From Macrostomum hystrix (lineage: Eukaryota; Platyhelminthes; Macrostomidae), in assembly GCA_950097015.1 (NCBI GenBank), contig CATNEN010000007.1, positions 3,534,001-3,598,000 on the forward strand: a DNA stretch of 64,000 nt, given 5' to 3'. Below the pieces are notes generated by a model. It saw nothing but the letters and a program-made list of their open reading frames with translations, was not told the DNA's origin and searched no databases. This document shows, piece by piece, positions 1-12,220 of the stretch; position 1 is the first letter of the stretch, and every line of letters starts with the position of its first letter. The position numbers and the translations under genes were made by a program.

Positions 1-2
1 AC

Positions 3-2546
3 GCGCAGTACCAGCACGCTATGGACATCTTCCTCGCTGCCGACGAAGGCGCGAGCCTAACCGAGCCAGACGACGAAGACGCCGAGGAGGACGAAGAAGA
101 CGAGGAGCTAGAAGATGATGATGAAGAGGAAGAGGATTTAGAAGAGGACTTGGACGCGGAAGAAGAGTTACAACAGGATGATGAAGACATCGCTGAGGAG
201 GCTGTTGACGTAGCCGAGGGTCCGAAGTCGCACTCAATTGCTTCGCTGGAGCTGAATGAGCACAGCTCACCGCAGATGCAGCAGCAGAGGCGACTGAGAG
301 ACAGCGGACAGCCGTACGACACGAACTCTTTCCTGTGGGCCCAGCAGCTGCTGCGGGCCCACGGAGCCGCCACAGCGGTAGCCGCAGCAGCCGCCGCTGC
401 TGCCGCGGCCACCGACAAAGCCTCCGGTGAAAGCCAGCCAAAGGAGCCCGGAAAAATTGCTTCACCGGAAGCGCCGACGAGCCGGCCGTCGACGGCACAG
501 CCGCCTGAGATTGAACCCGCGTCCTCCAGCCATTCACCGAAGAGCAACAAGGACCGCGCCACCTCATCGTCGCCTGAAGCTTCGCCGCTACCGCCCCCGC
601 CTCCTCCACCTCCGCCGCCATCACTCACGCCGCAGCCGACTCAAGCAGAGCCGCATTCGCAGCCGCCACCGCCACTTCTGCAACCAGCACAGCAGCAGCA
701 GCGACAGCAACATGAGCATCAGCTGCCCCGACTGCCACAGCAGCAGAGGCAACAGAGGCAGCAGCCAAACCTTCCAGTTCCGGCGTCTTTGCCTCTGCAC
801 CAGCCTCAGTTGCAGCAGCAGGCGCAGCAGCCGCAAAAGCCGTCGCCCCATCCGCCGCCAGTACCACCGGCGTCAGTCAGTAACGGCGAACCGTCGACCT
901 CGGCAGCGGCTGCGGCTTCTTTAGCCGCTGCCGCCGCGGCAGCATTTGGTGTTAACAGCCCGTTTCGACACCATCCTAATGCGGCGGCGGCTGCAGCTGC
1001 GGCTGCTGTAGCGGCCGGCGCTTTTCCTGGCGGTCCATTTCCAAGATCGGCGCTGGAGTCCTACCTGTACCGGCCCTTCATCACACCCTACAACCCGCCC
1101 CCGTTTGACTGGCACCCCCTGTCAAAACGACCCCGGCTCGATGCAGAAGCTACGAGCAGTCTGTCCCATCACCATCATCATCCGCTGCTGTCGCTGCCGC
1201 AGGCGCCGATACCACCGCATGCCCAGACGCAGCATCCGCCGCGGCCAGCGCCGCCGCCTCCACCGCTTCCGACAGCGCCAAATGCTTCTCAACGTCAGCC
1301 GCCGCAGCACCCGCTGTGGAGCCTGCCGCACATGCTCACTGACTTCTATGCGGCAACTGCGCGAACCTCAACACCGCGACCGTCATCTGCCGCTGTAGCC
1401 GCTGCTGCAGCTGCAGCTGCGGCCGCCTTCGGCAAGCAAGCCCCGGAGTCGGCACTGTCCGCCTTCAGCAGCTTCCTGCCGAAGTCCGTTGCTCCGCCGA
1501 CCCGGGTAGCGACATCGAATAACTGCGGCGGTGGCGGTGGAGTTGGCCGCAGCGTCAGCCCAGCCCGGGGCCACGCGCCAAACGCATCGCCGCACATGGC
1601 GGTCGGGCCGACGCTTACTTCGCCACTGCAGCAGCAGCAGCAGCAGCAGCAGCATCAGCGGCAGCATCAGCAGCAGCAGCATCGGCATCATAATCGAGAG
1701 CCAAAGTCTGGCGGCGCTAACGGAAACAACAACAGCAATTCGTTGTCCCACAGCGGAGGCAGCCGAAATAGCAACAACTCCGCACTGAGGTCGCCGACAC
1801 CGCCTCCGCAGCCGTCTCGGCCGTCGATGTTTCACCATCACAGACGCCACCGGTCGAGATCGCCGCTGCCGCTGCCCAACTCACCAGTGCGCGGCAGCGC
1901 CGGCAGCGACATCAGCGATGGCACGCCGACATCCGCATCTGCTGCGGCAGCCGCCGCCGCCGCCGCTGTAGCCGCCGCTGCAGCCGCCCGGGATCGTCGC
2001 AGCGACACGTGCGAGTACTGCGGCAAGATCTTCAAGAACTGCTCGAACCTCACGGTGCACCGGCGCAGCCACACCGGCGAGAAGCCGTACAAGTGCCGGC
2101 TGTGCAACTACGCCTGCGCCCAGAGCAGCAAACTGACGCGGCACATGAAGACCCACGGCAGGGACGGCAAGGCGTCCTACGTGTGCAAGTACTGCAACAC
2201 GCCCTACACGGTGCCCAGCACCCTGGAGAAGCACATGCGAAAGTGCATGAAGGATCGCCATCTGCAGTCGCACATGTCCGCCGCTGCCGCCGCCGCTGCG
2301 GCCGCCGCGCTTCGACCCTCCCTGCCGCTGACATCCCCGCATCACCATCATCATCATCACCACCACCTGATGCACCGGAGCTTCGGCCTGTCAAACTCCT
2401 ACTCCTCCAAGCTGGCTAACGCTGCCGCAGCCGCCGCCGCCGCCGCCGCAGCCGCCGCGGCCGCCAACGCGTCGGAGGGTGAGGGCTCGCCTTCGCCGTC
2501 AATCACTGCGGCTGACAGCCCCAAGACCGAGGAGATCGATGTTTGA
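3..2546 (+). CDS. BCL11: BCL11-like zinc-finger transcription factor, C-terminal part (5' partial)
   Basis: The reading frame is open from the window edge to a TGA at 2544-2546, so the protein starts upstream; the ATG at 21 is probably internal. Numbering from that ATG (841 residues), there is a Glu/Asp-rich stretch at about 16-64, then long low-complexity sequence rich in Ala, Pro, Gln and His, then three zinc fingers: C664/C667/H680/H684, C692/C695/H708/H712 and C722/C725/H738/C742. The finger sequences ([34 protein letters not shown]) are the hallmark of fingers 4-6 of BCL11A/B (CTIP1/2), which bind DNA and act mainly as repressors with chromatin complexes in the nucleus. The acidic stretch before these fingers also fits BCL11 layout; the earlier fingers would lie left of the window. 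The last ligand is Cys (H-x3-C) where vertebrate BCL11 has His. Family call is firm; orthology to A or B cannot be decided. Confidence 0.93.
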   Translation, partial: AQYQHAMDIFLAADEGASLTEPDDEDAEEDEEDEELEDDDEEEEDLEEDLDAEEELQQDDEDIAEEAVDVAEGPKSHSIASLELNEHSSPQMQQQRRLRDSGQPYDTNSFLWAQQLLRAHGAATAVAAAAAAAAAATDKASGESQPKEPGKIASPEAPTSRPSTAQPPEIEPASSSHSPKSNKDRATSSSPEASPLPPPPPPPPPPSLTPQPTQAEPHSQPPPPLLQPAQQQQRQQHEHQLPRLPQQQRQQRQQPNLPVPASLPLHQPQLQQQAQQPQKPSPHPPPVPPASVSNGEPSTSAAAAASLAAAAAAAFGVNSPFRHHPNAAAAAAAAAVAAGAFPGGPFPRSALESYLYRPFITPYNPPPFDWHPLSKRPRLDAEATSSLSHHHHHPLLSLPQAPIPPHAQTQHPPRPAPPPPPLPTAPNASQRQPPQHPLWSLPHMLTDFYAATARTSTPRPSSAAVAAAAAAAAAAFGKQAPESALSAFSSFLPKSVAPPTRVATSNNCGGGGGVGRSVSPARGHAPNASPHMAVGPTLTSPLQQQQQQQQHQRQHQQQQHRHHNREPKSGGANGNNNSNSLSHSGGSRNSNNSALRSPTPPPQPSRPSMFHHHRRHRSRSPLPLPNSPVRGSAGSDISDGTPTSASAAAAAAAAAVAAAAAARDRRSDTCEYCGKIFKNCSNLTVHRRSHTGEKPYKCRLCNYACAQSSKLTRHMKTHGRDGKASYVCKYCNTPYTVPSTLEKHMRKCMKDRHLQSHMSAAAAAAAAAALRPSLPLTSPHHHHHHHHHLMHRSFGLSNSYSSKLANAAAAAAAAAAAAAAANASEGEGSPSPSITAADSPKTEEIDV

Positions 2547-3320
2547 CAGTCTCAACGCATTCATTAGTATTACTCAGTGAATCCCAAGGACAAGTCTCTT
2601 CACCCCCGAAATGCTTGTGATCTGGCGGACTCTGATCCCGAAAATTTCAGTCGACGTGTTTTAAATCTTTCTAGCTTTTCACATTGTGTAGCGGTGGTTA
2701 AAGTTTTATTCATTTTGTCATTTAACTGTCTGTCTCTGTTTCCTCCTTGTCTTCAGCTTCTACTTTGCTTGGTTGTGCATTTTTTAACAAAAAAATTGTT
2801 TCAGTGCAACAAAAAGATTTTCGAATTGTGTTTCTTCTTGCAAAGGATTTTTATCGGAACATATTATTCAAAATGGTAGCAGTGTGCAAGCCCCTTGTGT
2901 TTTGTTAGAATTACTGCTCTATTCTGCTTGTTCTCCGCTTCTTTAACTCAACGGACTTTCGTGTTCCCTCGATGAAGAGCCGCGGCAAGCCCACAGATTC
3001 CGATCGAAATCTGGTTCACTGATCGATTTGATTGACCAATGACCGTTTTTCATGTCCTTTTTTCACAACTTTTAGCAAACTATTGTTGTTTGACGTCTCA
3101 TGTGCACATACACACACGTATTGCTATATTGTTCTACATACTAAAATAGTAAATTATATGCTTATCAGTTCATTGTGCAATCTTTCCGTGTTTCTTTTGT
3201 TTCTGTCTCGGCTTTCTCTTCTGTTCTGCTTGTTTTTGACCGGCGCGACCAGCACAAACTCTGCCGTACATTTCTTGCGCGCTTTCCCTGATCCCAATTT
3301 TTTATCAAAATCCCAATAAA
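2547..3320 (+). other. 3'UTR of the BCL11-like gene with poly(A) signal
   Basis: This T-rich, non-repetitive stretch follows the stop codon and has no conserved coding signal. A canonical AATAAA lies at 3315-3320. The actual cleavage site cannot be seen from sequence alone. Confidence 0.55.
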
Positions 3321-3449
3321 TTTATGCCACACAACAAATTGCCCGCCACAGCACCGGCAATCAAACTCAATCCGAAAGTAACAAAAAATTCAAACAAAAT
3401 CTTTAGATTTTCGCTTTCAATGCTTTAAAAAATATATGATCTAAGATAT

Positions 3450-3935
3450 AAAGAGAAAGTGACATTGCAATCTAAGGAGAGAGTGACATTGCAATCTAAG
3501 GAGAGAGTGACATTGCAATCTAAGGAGAGAGTGAAATTGGGATCTAAGAAGAGAGTGACATTGCGATCTAAGGAGAGAGTGACATTGCGATCTAAGGAGA
3601 GAGTGAGTGACATTGGGATCTAAGGAGAGAGTGACATTGCGATCTAAGGAGAGAGAGAGACATTACGATCTAAGAAGAGAGTGAGTGACGTTGGGATCTA
3701 AGGAGAGAGTGACGTTGGGATCTAAGGAGAGAGTGAGTGACGTTGGGATCTAAGGAGAGAGTGAGTGACGTTGGGATCTAAGGAGAGAGTGACTTTGGGA
3801 TCTAAGGAGAGAGTGACGTTGGGATCTAAGGAGAGAGTGACGTTAGGACCTAAGGAGAGAGTGACGTTAGGACCTGAGGAGAGAGTGAGTGACGTTGGGA
3901 TCTAAGGAGAGAGTGACATTGGGATCTAAAGGTGT
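3450..3935. repeat. Minisatellite, ~24-28 bp unit
   Basis: About 19 units containing GATCTAAGGAGAGAGTGACA with substitutions; some units carry an extra GAGT. A few degenerate relatives of the unit recur at about 6545-6630, which suggests an older, larger array. Confidence 0.9.
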
Positions 3936-4720
3936 GTCGTTTAGGAATTGGTGTACGCAAGTTGTCACAAGCATTCTTAGCTGTTTCATGAGTAACGAGA
4001 ATTCAGTACATAGCAAGAAAGCCTGCTAAAACACTGAGTGGCTGAGTGGACCATTGAAGACAAAAAATCGACGACAACCCGAGACCTCTCAACTGGGAAG
4101 GCATTCGCGCGATCATCTATAGTATCTGCCTATCGCATCGCCAACACCTGCGGGCCGGGCCCTCTTCAGCAGCAGCAGCAGCAGCAGCAGGAGGCAATGG
4201 TAAAGTCAATCATCCGACAAGCATTGGGGCCTTCACACTCCACTTAATGGTCGGTCCAATAAGTGTAGTAGGGCCTGAGAGAGAGGTTGGGAGGACACAG
4301 GGAGACAGTCAGATGGAGCTGGGGACCCCCTAGGCTGGAGTGGGAGGGGGGCGCGAACTCGCGGACACACGCGCTGACCGTGACCACGCGGCTCCCACAT
4401 TTTCCCACACTTTCATCCCCCAAACCTCCTGTTCTATAGCTTTCTCCATCCATGCCAGCTTCTCAGCTAGCTCTCTGACTGACTGACTGACTGACTGGCT
4501 GACTGGCTCACTGATCTCATCTACCTGGCTAAACAAGGCGGTCCCCAATTGTTCTTTGTTCTCCGCCAATGAAGTTGGAGAAGCGAACGATGGAGTTCGA
4601 GTGATGCCTGCTTCAAATTCCAGCATTGAGCGGCGGCAGCGGCGGCAGGTGACAGGCCCGACTCTTGTGCAATCAGTGGGGCCTGGAGAAGCCTGTTGCC
4701 CCCCAGCTACTGCCTTTGGG

Positions 4721-5290
4721 GATTTGGTACGAGCGGGATTTGGTACGAGTGGGATTTGGTACGAGTGGGATTTGGTACGAGTGGGATTTGGTACGAGTGG
4801 GATTTGGTACGAGTGGGATTTGGTACGAGTGGGATTTGGTACGAGTGGGATTTGGTACGAGTGGGATTTGGTACGAGTGGGATTTGGTACGAGTGGGATT
4901 TGGTACGAGTGGGATTTGGTACGAGTGGGATTTGGTACGAGTGGGATTTGGTACGAGTGGGATTTGGTACGAGTGGGATTTGGTACGAGTGGGATTTGGT
5001 ACGAGTGGGATTTGGTACGAGTGGGATTTGGTACGAGTGGGATTTGGTACGAGTGGGATTTGGTACGAGTGGGATTTGGTACGAGTGGGATTTGGTACGA
5101 GTGGGATTTGGTACGAGTGGGATTTGGTACGAGTGGGATTTGGTACGAGTGGGATTTGGTACGAGTGGGATTTGGTACGAGTGGGATTTGGTACGAGTGG
5201 GATTTGGTACGAGTGGGATTTGGTACGAGTGGGATTTGGTACGAGTGGGATTTGGTACGAGTGGGATTTGGTACGAGTGGGATTTGGTAC
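4721..5290. repeat. Perfect 16-bp minisatellite, ~35 copies
   Basis: The unit GATTTGGTACGAGTGG is repeated about 35 times; I see only one variant (GAGCGG in the first unit). Because 16 is not a multiple of 3 and the unit makes no stop codon, long frames are open in several registers on both strands. They are by-products of the repeat. Unique sequence flanks it on both sides, with CAG runs at about 4169-4190 and 5432-5471. Confidence 0.97.
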
Positions 5291-5435
5291 TGACTCCTGT
5301 CTCCGAGACAAGCCTTGGAGCAGCAATAAGATTAGGAGTAACAGGTGATTTCTGTCGCATTGTATAGAAGCCAATTCCCAGAGAGCACCCAGTTGAGCGC
5401 CTTCTCTTGACCCTCCCTAGGCAAACTTAGCCGGG

Positions 5436-5473
<38 letters not shown>

Positions 5474-5660
5474 CCGCACTTGACAAACCGTGAGCTGTTT
5501 TTGACAACTTGACAAACGCTTGACTGGCCCCCTTATCGACTGAGGGCAGACAATGCGCGATTCTGTCAGGCTGCAGTTATCCCTGAAATTCTGTGTTTAC
5601 CCAAGCTGAATAGAAACTGACACCGATTCCAACCTCCGTGCCCGTTCTCACCTGTTGAGC

Positions 5661-6152
5661 GGACTAGCAGACAAATGATAAGAATGGCAGTAATATTCTT
5701 AGGACTGGCAGACAAATGATAAGAATGGCAGTAATATTCTTAGGACTAGCAGACAAATGGTAATAATGGCAGTAATATTCTTAGGACTAGCAGACAAATG
5801 GTAATAATGGCAGTAATATTCTTAGGACTGACAGACAAATGGTAATAATGGCAGTAATATTCTTAGGACTGACAGACAAATGATAAGAAGGGCAGTAATA
5901 TTCTTAGGACTAGCAGACAAATGATAAGAAGGGCAGTAATATTCTTAGGACTAGCAGACAAATGATAAGAATGGCAGTAATATTCTTAGGACTAGCAGAC
6001 AAATGATAAGAATGGCAGTAATATTCTTAGGACTGGCAGACAAATGATAAGAATGGCAGTAATATTCTTAGGACTAGCAGACAAATGATAAGAATGGCAG
6101 TAATATTCTTAGGACTAGCAGACAAATGATAAGAATGGCAGTAATATTCTTA
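5661..6152. repeat. 41-bp minisatellite, 12 copies
   Basis: Twelve units begin GGACTAGCAGACAAATG and end GGCAGTAATATTCTTA. Variants are GATAAGAA/GGTAATAA in the middle and AGCAG/GGCAG/GACAG near the start. Confidence 0.95.
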
Positions 6153-7719
6153 GAAAAAAGCCTGTCAGGAATGGGTCACGCACCGACACTTCACCCTGGG
6201 GACAGCATGCCAGTGTTTACTGCGCCGAAATCTCATTGAGCCATCGGATCCGGGACATTGTTGTGCGGCTGAATGACAGGGTCACAGACCCGTCCAAGCT
6301 TCAGTTAATTGGGCCCGGACAAACCCGAAAAAGCTTTTTTTTCCGACTGTTAACAACCCAGTAGTTGCATCTTGATAGTGCCAACCAGGCAGGAAGTCAG
6401 GCAGGTGTGGAAGGAACCATCACTGACAGACAGACCTGCAGACAGTTGCTAGAATAAGATGGACAGCTATTTCAAGTTTCTGAGATGTTTTAAAATAGTT
6501 TTGCAATTTGAATACATCATCTTTGTTGGATCTTGAATTGGGAAAATTTAGGATCTAGTGAAAGTGGGAAGAGTGTCACTTTGGGATCAAGGAGAGTGAT
6601 TTTAGGATCTAACGAGAGAGTGAGACTGGGAGTGAAACATCTGATAATATTAATAATAATTTTTGAGGACTGCAGGCAATGGCACAACATTTGGTGACAC
6701 TAGATCCGCAGCCAGCGAGGAGGCAATTCTGCCCATTCCGCTGACTCCTGAGCACACACGCACACAGATACTGTACGCAGGCACACGCTCACACAGGTGT
6801 GTACATCTGCCCTGACTTTCTCATCGTCAGGCAGTGTACACTCTCACTGTGCGTTGGAGGTTGGCCCTCAAGGGTATAAATTGTACGACAAGCCCCCGAG
6901 CCTTCTCTCCGCGGCTGCGCCCCAAATGAATGTGGCGCCTCGCCGCGGAATCGAACTCAGGGACCTTGTTGCGTTAGACCGCGTTAGACCGCTCTGACAC
7001 TGGGATGTAAGAAGTGTGACAATTTGGGATCTGTTTCTTCTGAGTGCCCGAATTTCTAAAATTTCCATCAGCAAAAGTCGCGGACCGTGTTTTCCTAAAC
7101 TTATCAAAGCCGGCCCAGGTGACCTTGTTGAATTGAACAGCCCAGCCCAGTCTCTGCTGAAACAGCATTTGGACAAACCAGCTCCCATTACAAGTCAATT
7201 TGTTGCTCTTTGGGACACAGCGAGACTTTGATATGAAATTAAACCACTTTATTATATTCTTTGCTAGAAGCGAATCGAACACACTGCAGGAATTCGGCAA
7301 CATCTGAAAGACAGATCACTAGCAGCATTCTTAAAAAATAATGGAATGCGTTCGAGACTCGAATTCCAAAGAATCAGCGAACTAAATACTGCCGCTGCTG
7401 CCGCTGCTGCTGCTGCTGCTGCTGCTGGACAAGGAGGCCAGCCCGTGTTTGGCTAACAAGTGGTCCCTTTGTGCTGTTTCCCATATTGCATTATTGTGCG
7501 GGCCATTCATCAAAATGCGACATGAATTATGAGCCCCAGCAGCTGACTTGCCAAATTAATAGCAGCCAAACAATCGGGCAAGTGGGACATGAGACACACA
7601 CACCACAGGAATTTTTTGCCCCGAATCAAAGTCTTAGCTGCGGGAGGAAAGTCGATAGTTTAGAAAAAATCTGATACTAAATTTGCATCAAATATTTTAG
7701 CGCTGCAGGCACAAAGAGA
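6153..7719. other. Intergenic, no gene seen
   Basis: Mixed unique sequence with relics of the 24-bp repeat (6545-6630), a short CA-rich stretch near 6750-6800, a tRNA-like segment (listed separately) and a CTG run at about 7391-7426. Open frames here are short and have no recognisable domain. Confidence 0.6.
6845..7005 (-). mobile_element. Possible tRNA-derived SINE fragment
   Basis: On the minus strand, GAGCGGTCTAACGC resembles an A box and GAGTTCGATTCC a B box of a Leu/Ser-type tRNA promoter, followed by a GC-rich body. The A-box part contains a short tandem duplication of GCGGTCTAAC. No complete cloverleaf can be folded by eye and no target-site duplication was found. Confidence 0.4.
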
Positions 7720-8515
7720 CAAACAGTGAGAGACAACAGTAGAGATTGTGAGATAGGTTTGATACTAGTGAGATAGATAGTGAAATAGAATGAAGAGAGA
7801 CAGTGAGATAGAATAGAGAGAGACAGTGAGAAAGAAAGTGGGAGAGACAGTGAGAGAGACAGTGAGATAGAATAGAGAGAGACAGTGAGAAAGAAAGTGG
7901 GACAGACAGTGAGATAGAGTAGAGAGAGACAGTGAGAAAGACAGTGGGAGAGACAGTGAGATAGAGTAGAGAGACAGTGAGAAAGACAGTGGGAGAGACA
8001 GTGAGATAGAATAGAGAGAGACAGTGAGAGAGACAGTGAGATAGAATAGAGAGAGACAGTGAGAGAGACAGTGAGATAGAATAGAGAGAGACAGTGAGAG
8101 AGACAGTGAGATAGAATAGAGAGAGACAGTGAGAGAGACAGTGAGATAGAATAGAGAGAGACAGTGAGAGAGACAGTGAGATAGAATAGAGAGAGACAGT
8201 GAGAGAGACAGTGAGAGACAGTGAGAGAGACAGTGAGATAGAATAGAGAGAGACAGTGAGAGAGACAGTGAGATAGAATAGAGAGAGACAGTGAGAGAGA
8301 CAGTGAGAGACAGTGAGAGAGACAGTGAGATAGAATAGAGAGAGACAGTGAGATAGAATAGTGAGAGACAGTGAGAGAGACAGTGAGATAGAATAGAGAG
8401 AGACAGTGAGAGAGACAGTGAGATAGAATAGAGAGAGACAGTGAGAGAGACAGTGAGAGAGACAGTGAGAGAGACAGTGAGACAGGCAGTGAGATTGAAT
8501 GAAGAGAGACAGTGA
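7720..8515. repeat. ~35-bp minisatellite, GACAGTGAGA-rich
   Basis: Purine-rich plus strand made of AGAGAGACAGTGAGA modules with ATAGAATAG spacers, about 35 bp apart in the regular part. The long Ser/Leu-rich minus-strand frames across it are repeat by-products. Confidence 0.93.
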
Positions 8516-8964
8516 GTAGCCAAGCAACCAAATTCAGTGAGAAATTATGAATTAATTATCCAAAATAATATTCTACTATATTTATTATATTCTATTCTAT
8601 TCTATTACCATATTCAGTTATGGTAAACACACAAAAGTCGTTACAACAGCTACTCCAAGACCAACAAACAGGCAGTCCTTAGTTTCGATAGCAAAGGCAA
8701 TATCTGCTATTGCTATTTGGTTTTGCCTGCTGTTTGCGGGGCCTGCATTGTGAATTGCGCAGCTTCTCCGGGACTAAACAGACCGGATTTCATTGCGAAC
8801 CGCTTTTGATTCTTATGGCTGAAATAGACAAATTTTCCAGTCAAGCTGCGCGAGAGACAGGCGAACCCGACAAACTGTTACATCTGTGCGGGTTCCACGG
8901 CTTGTGATCTAGGCAGTTCATTTCCAGACACAGAGCTTTGTTTTTTGTTTGTATAGTAAACAAG
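8516..8964. other. Intergenic spacer between two arrays
   Basis: Unique sequence with short AT-rich TATTCTATTC repeats near 8580-8610. Nothing else recognisable. Confidence 0.5.
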
Positions 8965-9635
8965 CTCCTCTGCCTCCTCTGCCTCCCCTGCCTCATTGGC
9001 CTCCTCTGCCTCCTCTGCCTCCTCTGCCTCCCCTGCCTCATTGGCCTCCCCTGCCTCCTCTGCCTCCTCTGCCTCCCCTGCCTCCTCTGCCTCCCCTGCC
9101 TCCTCTGCCTCCCCTGCCTCCTCTGCCTCCTCTGCCTCCCCTGCCTCCTCTGCCTCCCCTGCCTCCTCTGCCTCCCCTGCCTCCTCTGCCTCCCCTGCCT
9201 CCTCTGTCTCCCCTGCCTCCTCTGCCTCCTCTGCCTCCTCTGCCTCCTCTGCCTCCCCTGCCTCATTGGCCTCCTCTGCCTCCTATGCCTCCCCTGCCTC
9301 CCCTGCCTCATTGGCCTCCTCTGCCTCCCCTGCCTCCTCTGCCTCCTCTGCCTCCTCTGCCTCCCCTGCCTCATTGGCCTCCTCTGCCTCCTCTGCCTCC
9401 CCTGCCTCCCCTGCCTCATTGGCCTCCTCTGCCTCCCCAACCTCCTCTGCCTCCCCTGCCTCCTCTGCCTCCTCTGCCTCCCCTGCCTCCCCTGCCTCAT
9501 TGGCCTCCTCTGCCTCCCCTGCCTCCTCTGCCTCCTCTGCCTCCCCTGCCTCCTTTGCCTCCTCTGCCTCACCTGCCTCCTTTGCCTCCTCTGCCTCACC
9601 TGCCTCCTCTGCCTCCTCTGCCTCCACTGCCTTCT
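8965..9635. repeat. 9-bp minisatellite (TGCCTCCTC/TGCCTCCCC), ~74 copies
   Basis: Strongly strand-biased C/T array with interspersed CATTGGCC variants. Since 9 is a multiple of 3, frames stay open on both strands and give Pro/Leu, Ser/Ala, Arg/Gln or Glu/Ala repeats. There is no sign of a gene around them. Confidence 0.95.
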
Positions 9636-10792
9636 ACTGTGACATCATCGTGAGTTACTCCCTCTTCGGAAATCGCAGAGGCAGAATCGCAAGCAATACG
9701 CACAGACAAAGCGATTTCTGATCCTTTAATCTGAGCAGCGAGTTGCATAAAGCTCGAGTTTTGTGTTTCATAATTGTGTGAGCCATTTGAGTAGGCGCGG
9801 AGCTGAATAAAAGAGTTAAACTCGACAGAAGCACACTCAGCGGGGCATCAAGCTGTTTCATTATCCTCTCCCAAATTCTTTAGCGGCGAGTCTATCATCC
9901 AGCTCTCAGCATCTCCGTGACAGTGAAAGTGGGGCGGCCTGTAGCCCGGGTCTTAACACACCAATGAGCACCAGCGGCAGCCTAATTACCAGCATCAGGC
10001 CTCAGGGGGGGAGGATGGCGATATAAGAGAGGGCTCGCCGAGGCGGGGGGTCACGCCGCTGCGGAGGCCACCTGTTATTACGGGTCCGCATGAATTGTTT
10101 AGCACCTGCAGCCGGGGCTCTACTCGCGGCGAGTAATTAGGCGTGGTCGCAGAGGTCGTCAGCTAGCCAGGGCCTACTCCTAGTTGTATTAATATCGGGT
10201 ATTTTCTATTGCCATTCTACAGGGGTGGGCATATATCCGGCTATGTAATCCCATCTCAGGGCGAGTCCTTCGAATCCTCCAGGGGAGGGGGCCGCGCCGC
10301 ACGCTCTCCCGCGTGTCCCTCGGCCGACAGCGGCTGCGCCTTGGCAACGCGGGCCGCGGTCCGCAGACAAAAGGCCGGATTAGTTACAGAGTCGGTCGGT
10401 GTTTTTTTTCATCGCGCCGGCTCCTCCCCATCTCTCATTTGAAAAGCTTCTCACGCAACAATTTCCAAGGATTCTGAAGCCAAGTGTGTTAGCCCGCCAG
10501 AATTTGGGAGAAAAGAAGACAAGGAAAGAGGGGGATTAGCAACTCGGTGAAATCCCAGTTCCCTGCACCCTAACACCGCCCATTGAGTCATTCACGGTCG
10601 ACCGAGCAGTCGGTGTAGGATTGCCAAAGGCTCGCGAAGGCGTGCAGCGAATATCTGAGTCGGTTACAGCCGAGTTTTTGGAAGGCCCAAACCATATCAC
10701 CACCGCTGCTGACATCCCGCTCGTGTGTTCTGAACGCTGCGACTGCTCTTTTGCAGAAATACACGCGCCAACTGCCTGGTTAGCAAATCATA
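9636..10792. other. Intergenic unique sequence
   Basis: GC-rich, non-repetitive DNA. Short frames (for example 10209-10442) show no domain. I see no convincing promoter, exon or RNA gene. Confidence 0.5.
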
Positions 10793-12220
10793 TAGTGTGA
10801 TTTCTCATCCCTCAATCGCATCCAGTGTGATTTCTCATCCATCTGTCTCATTAAGTGTGATTTCTCATCCCTCTATCTCATCTAGTGTGATTTCTCATCC
10901 CTCTATCTCATCTAGTGTGATTTCTCATCCCTCAATCTCATCCTCTGTGATTTCTCATCCCTCAATCGCATCCAGTGTGATTTCTCATCCCTCTGTCTCA
11001 TCGAGTGTGATTTCTCATCCCTCTGTCTCATTAAGTGTGATTTCTCATCCCTCAATCGCATCCAGTGTGATTTCTCATATCTCTATCTTATCTAGTGTGA
11101 TTTCTCATCGCTTTATCTCATCTAGTGTGATTTCTCATCCCTCTATCTCATCTAGTGTGATTTCTCATCCCTCAATCGCATCCAGTGTGATTTCTCATCC
11201 ATCTGTCTCATTAAGTGTGATTTCTCATCCCTCTGTCTCATCTAGTGTGATTTCTCATCCCTCAATCGCATCCAGTGTGATTTCTCATCCATCTGTCTCA
11301 TTAAGTGTGATTTCTCATCCCTCTGTCTCATCGAGTGTGATTTCTCATCCCTCTGTCTCATTAAGTGTGATTTCTCATCCCTCTATCTCATCTAGTGTGA
11401 TTTCTCATATCTCTATCTTATCTAGTGTGATTTCTCATCGCTTTATCTCATCTAGTGTGATTTCTCATCGCTCTATCTCATCTAGTGTGATTTCTCATCC
11501 CTCAATCGCATCCAGTGTGATTTCTCATCCATCTGTCTCATTAAGTGTGATTTCTCATCCCTCTGTCTCATCTAGTGTGATTTCTCATCCCTCAATCGCA
11601 TCGAGTGTGATTTCTCATCCCTCTGTCTCATTAAGTGTGATTTCTCATCCCTCAATCGCATCCAGTGTGATTTCTCATATCTCTATCTTATCTAGTGTGA
11701 TTTCTCATCGCTTTATCTCATCTAGTGTGATTTCTCATCCCTCTGTCTCATTAAGTGTGATTTCTCATCCCTCAATCGCATCCAGTGTGATTTCTCATCC
11801 ATCTGTCTCATTAAGTGTGATTTCTCATCCCTCTGTCTCATTAAGTGTGATTTCTCATCCCTCTGTCTCATCGAGTGTGATTTCTCACCCCTCTGTCTCA
11901 TCGAGTGTGATTTCTCATCCCTCTATCTCATCCAGTGTGATTTCTCATCCCTCTGTCTCATCCAGTGTGATTTCTCATCCCTCTGTCTCATCCAGTGTGA
12001 TTTCTCATCCCTCTGTCTCATCCAGTGTGATTTCTCATCCCTCTGTCTCATCCAGTGTGATTTCTCATCCATCTGTCTCATCCAGTGTGATTTCTCATCC
12101 CTCTGTCTCATCCAGTGTGATTTCTCATCCCTCTGTCTCATCCAGTGTGATTTCTCATCCCTCTGTCTCATCCTGTGTGATTTCTCATCCCTCAATCTCA
12201 TCCAGTGTGATTTCTCATCG
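10793..12220. repeat. 30-bp minisatellite with higher-order structure, ~47 copies
   Basis: Constant core AGTGTGATTTCTCATC followed by a variable half (for example CTCAATCGCATCC, ATCTGTCTCATTA, CTCTGTCTCATCG). Variants recur in blocks: a unit with CATATCTCTATCTTATC is followed by one with CATCGCTTTATCTC near 11071, 11401 and 11671. About nine units near 11940-12180 are almost identical. One plus-strand frame is open throughout as a Ser-rich 10-residue repeat (10797-12248) but starts at GTG. Confidence 0.96.

Noticed and set aside
4556-5374. Overlapping long frames on both strands across the 16-bp array
   Set aside because: Explained by a stop-free 16-bp unit; no conserved domain, and the frames end where the array ends.
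7677-8531. Ser/Leu/His-rich minus-strand frames up to 284 codons
   Set aside because: They translate the GACAGTGAGA minisatellite; no domain and no splice or poly(A) context.
8841-9721. Pro/Leu, Ser/Ala and Arg/Gln repeat proteins on both strands
   Set aside because: By-products of a 9-bp array; equally long frames on both strands argue against any one being real.
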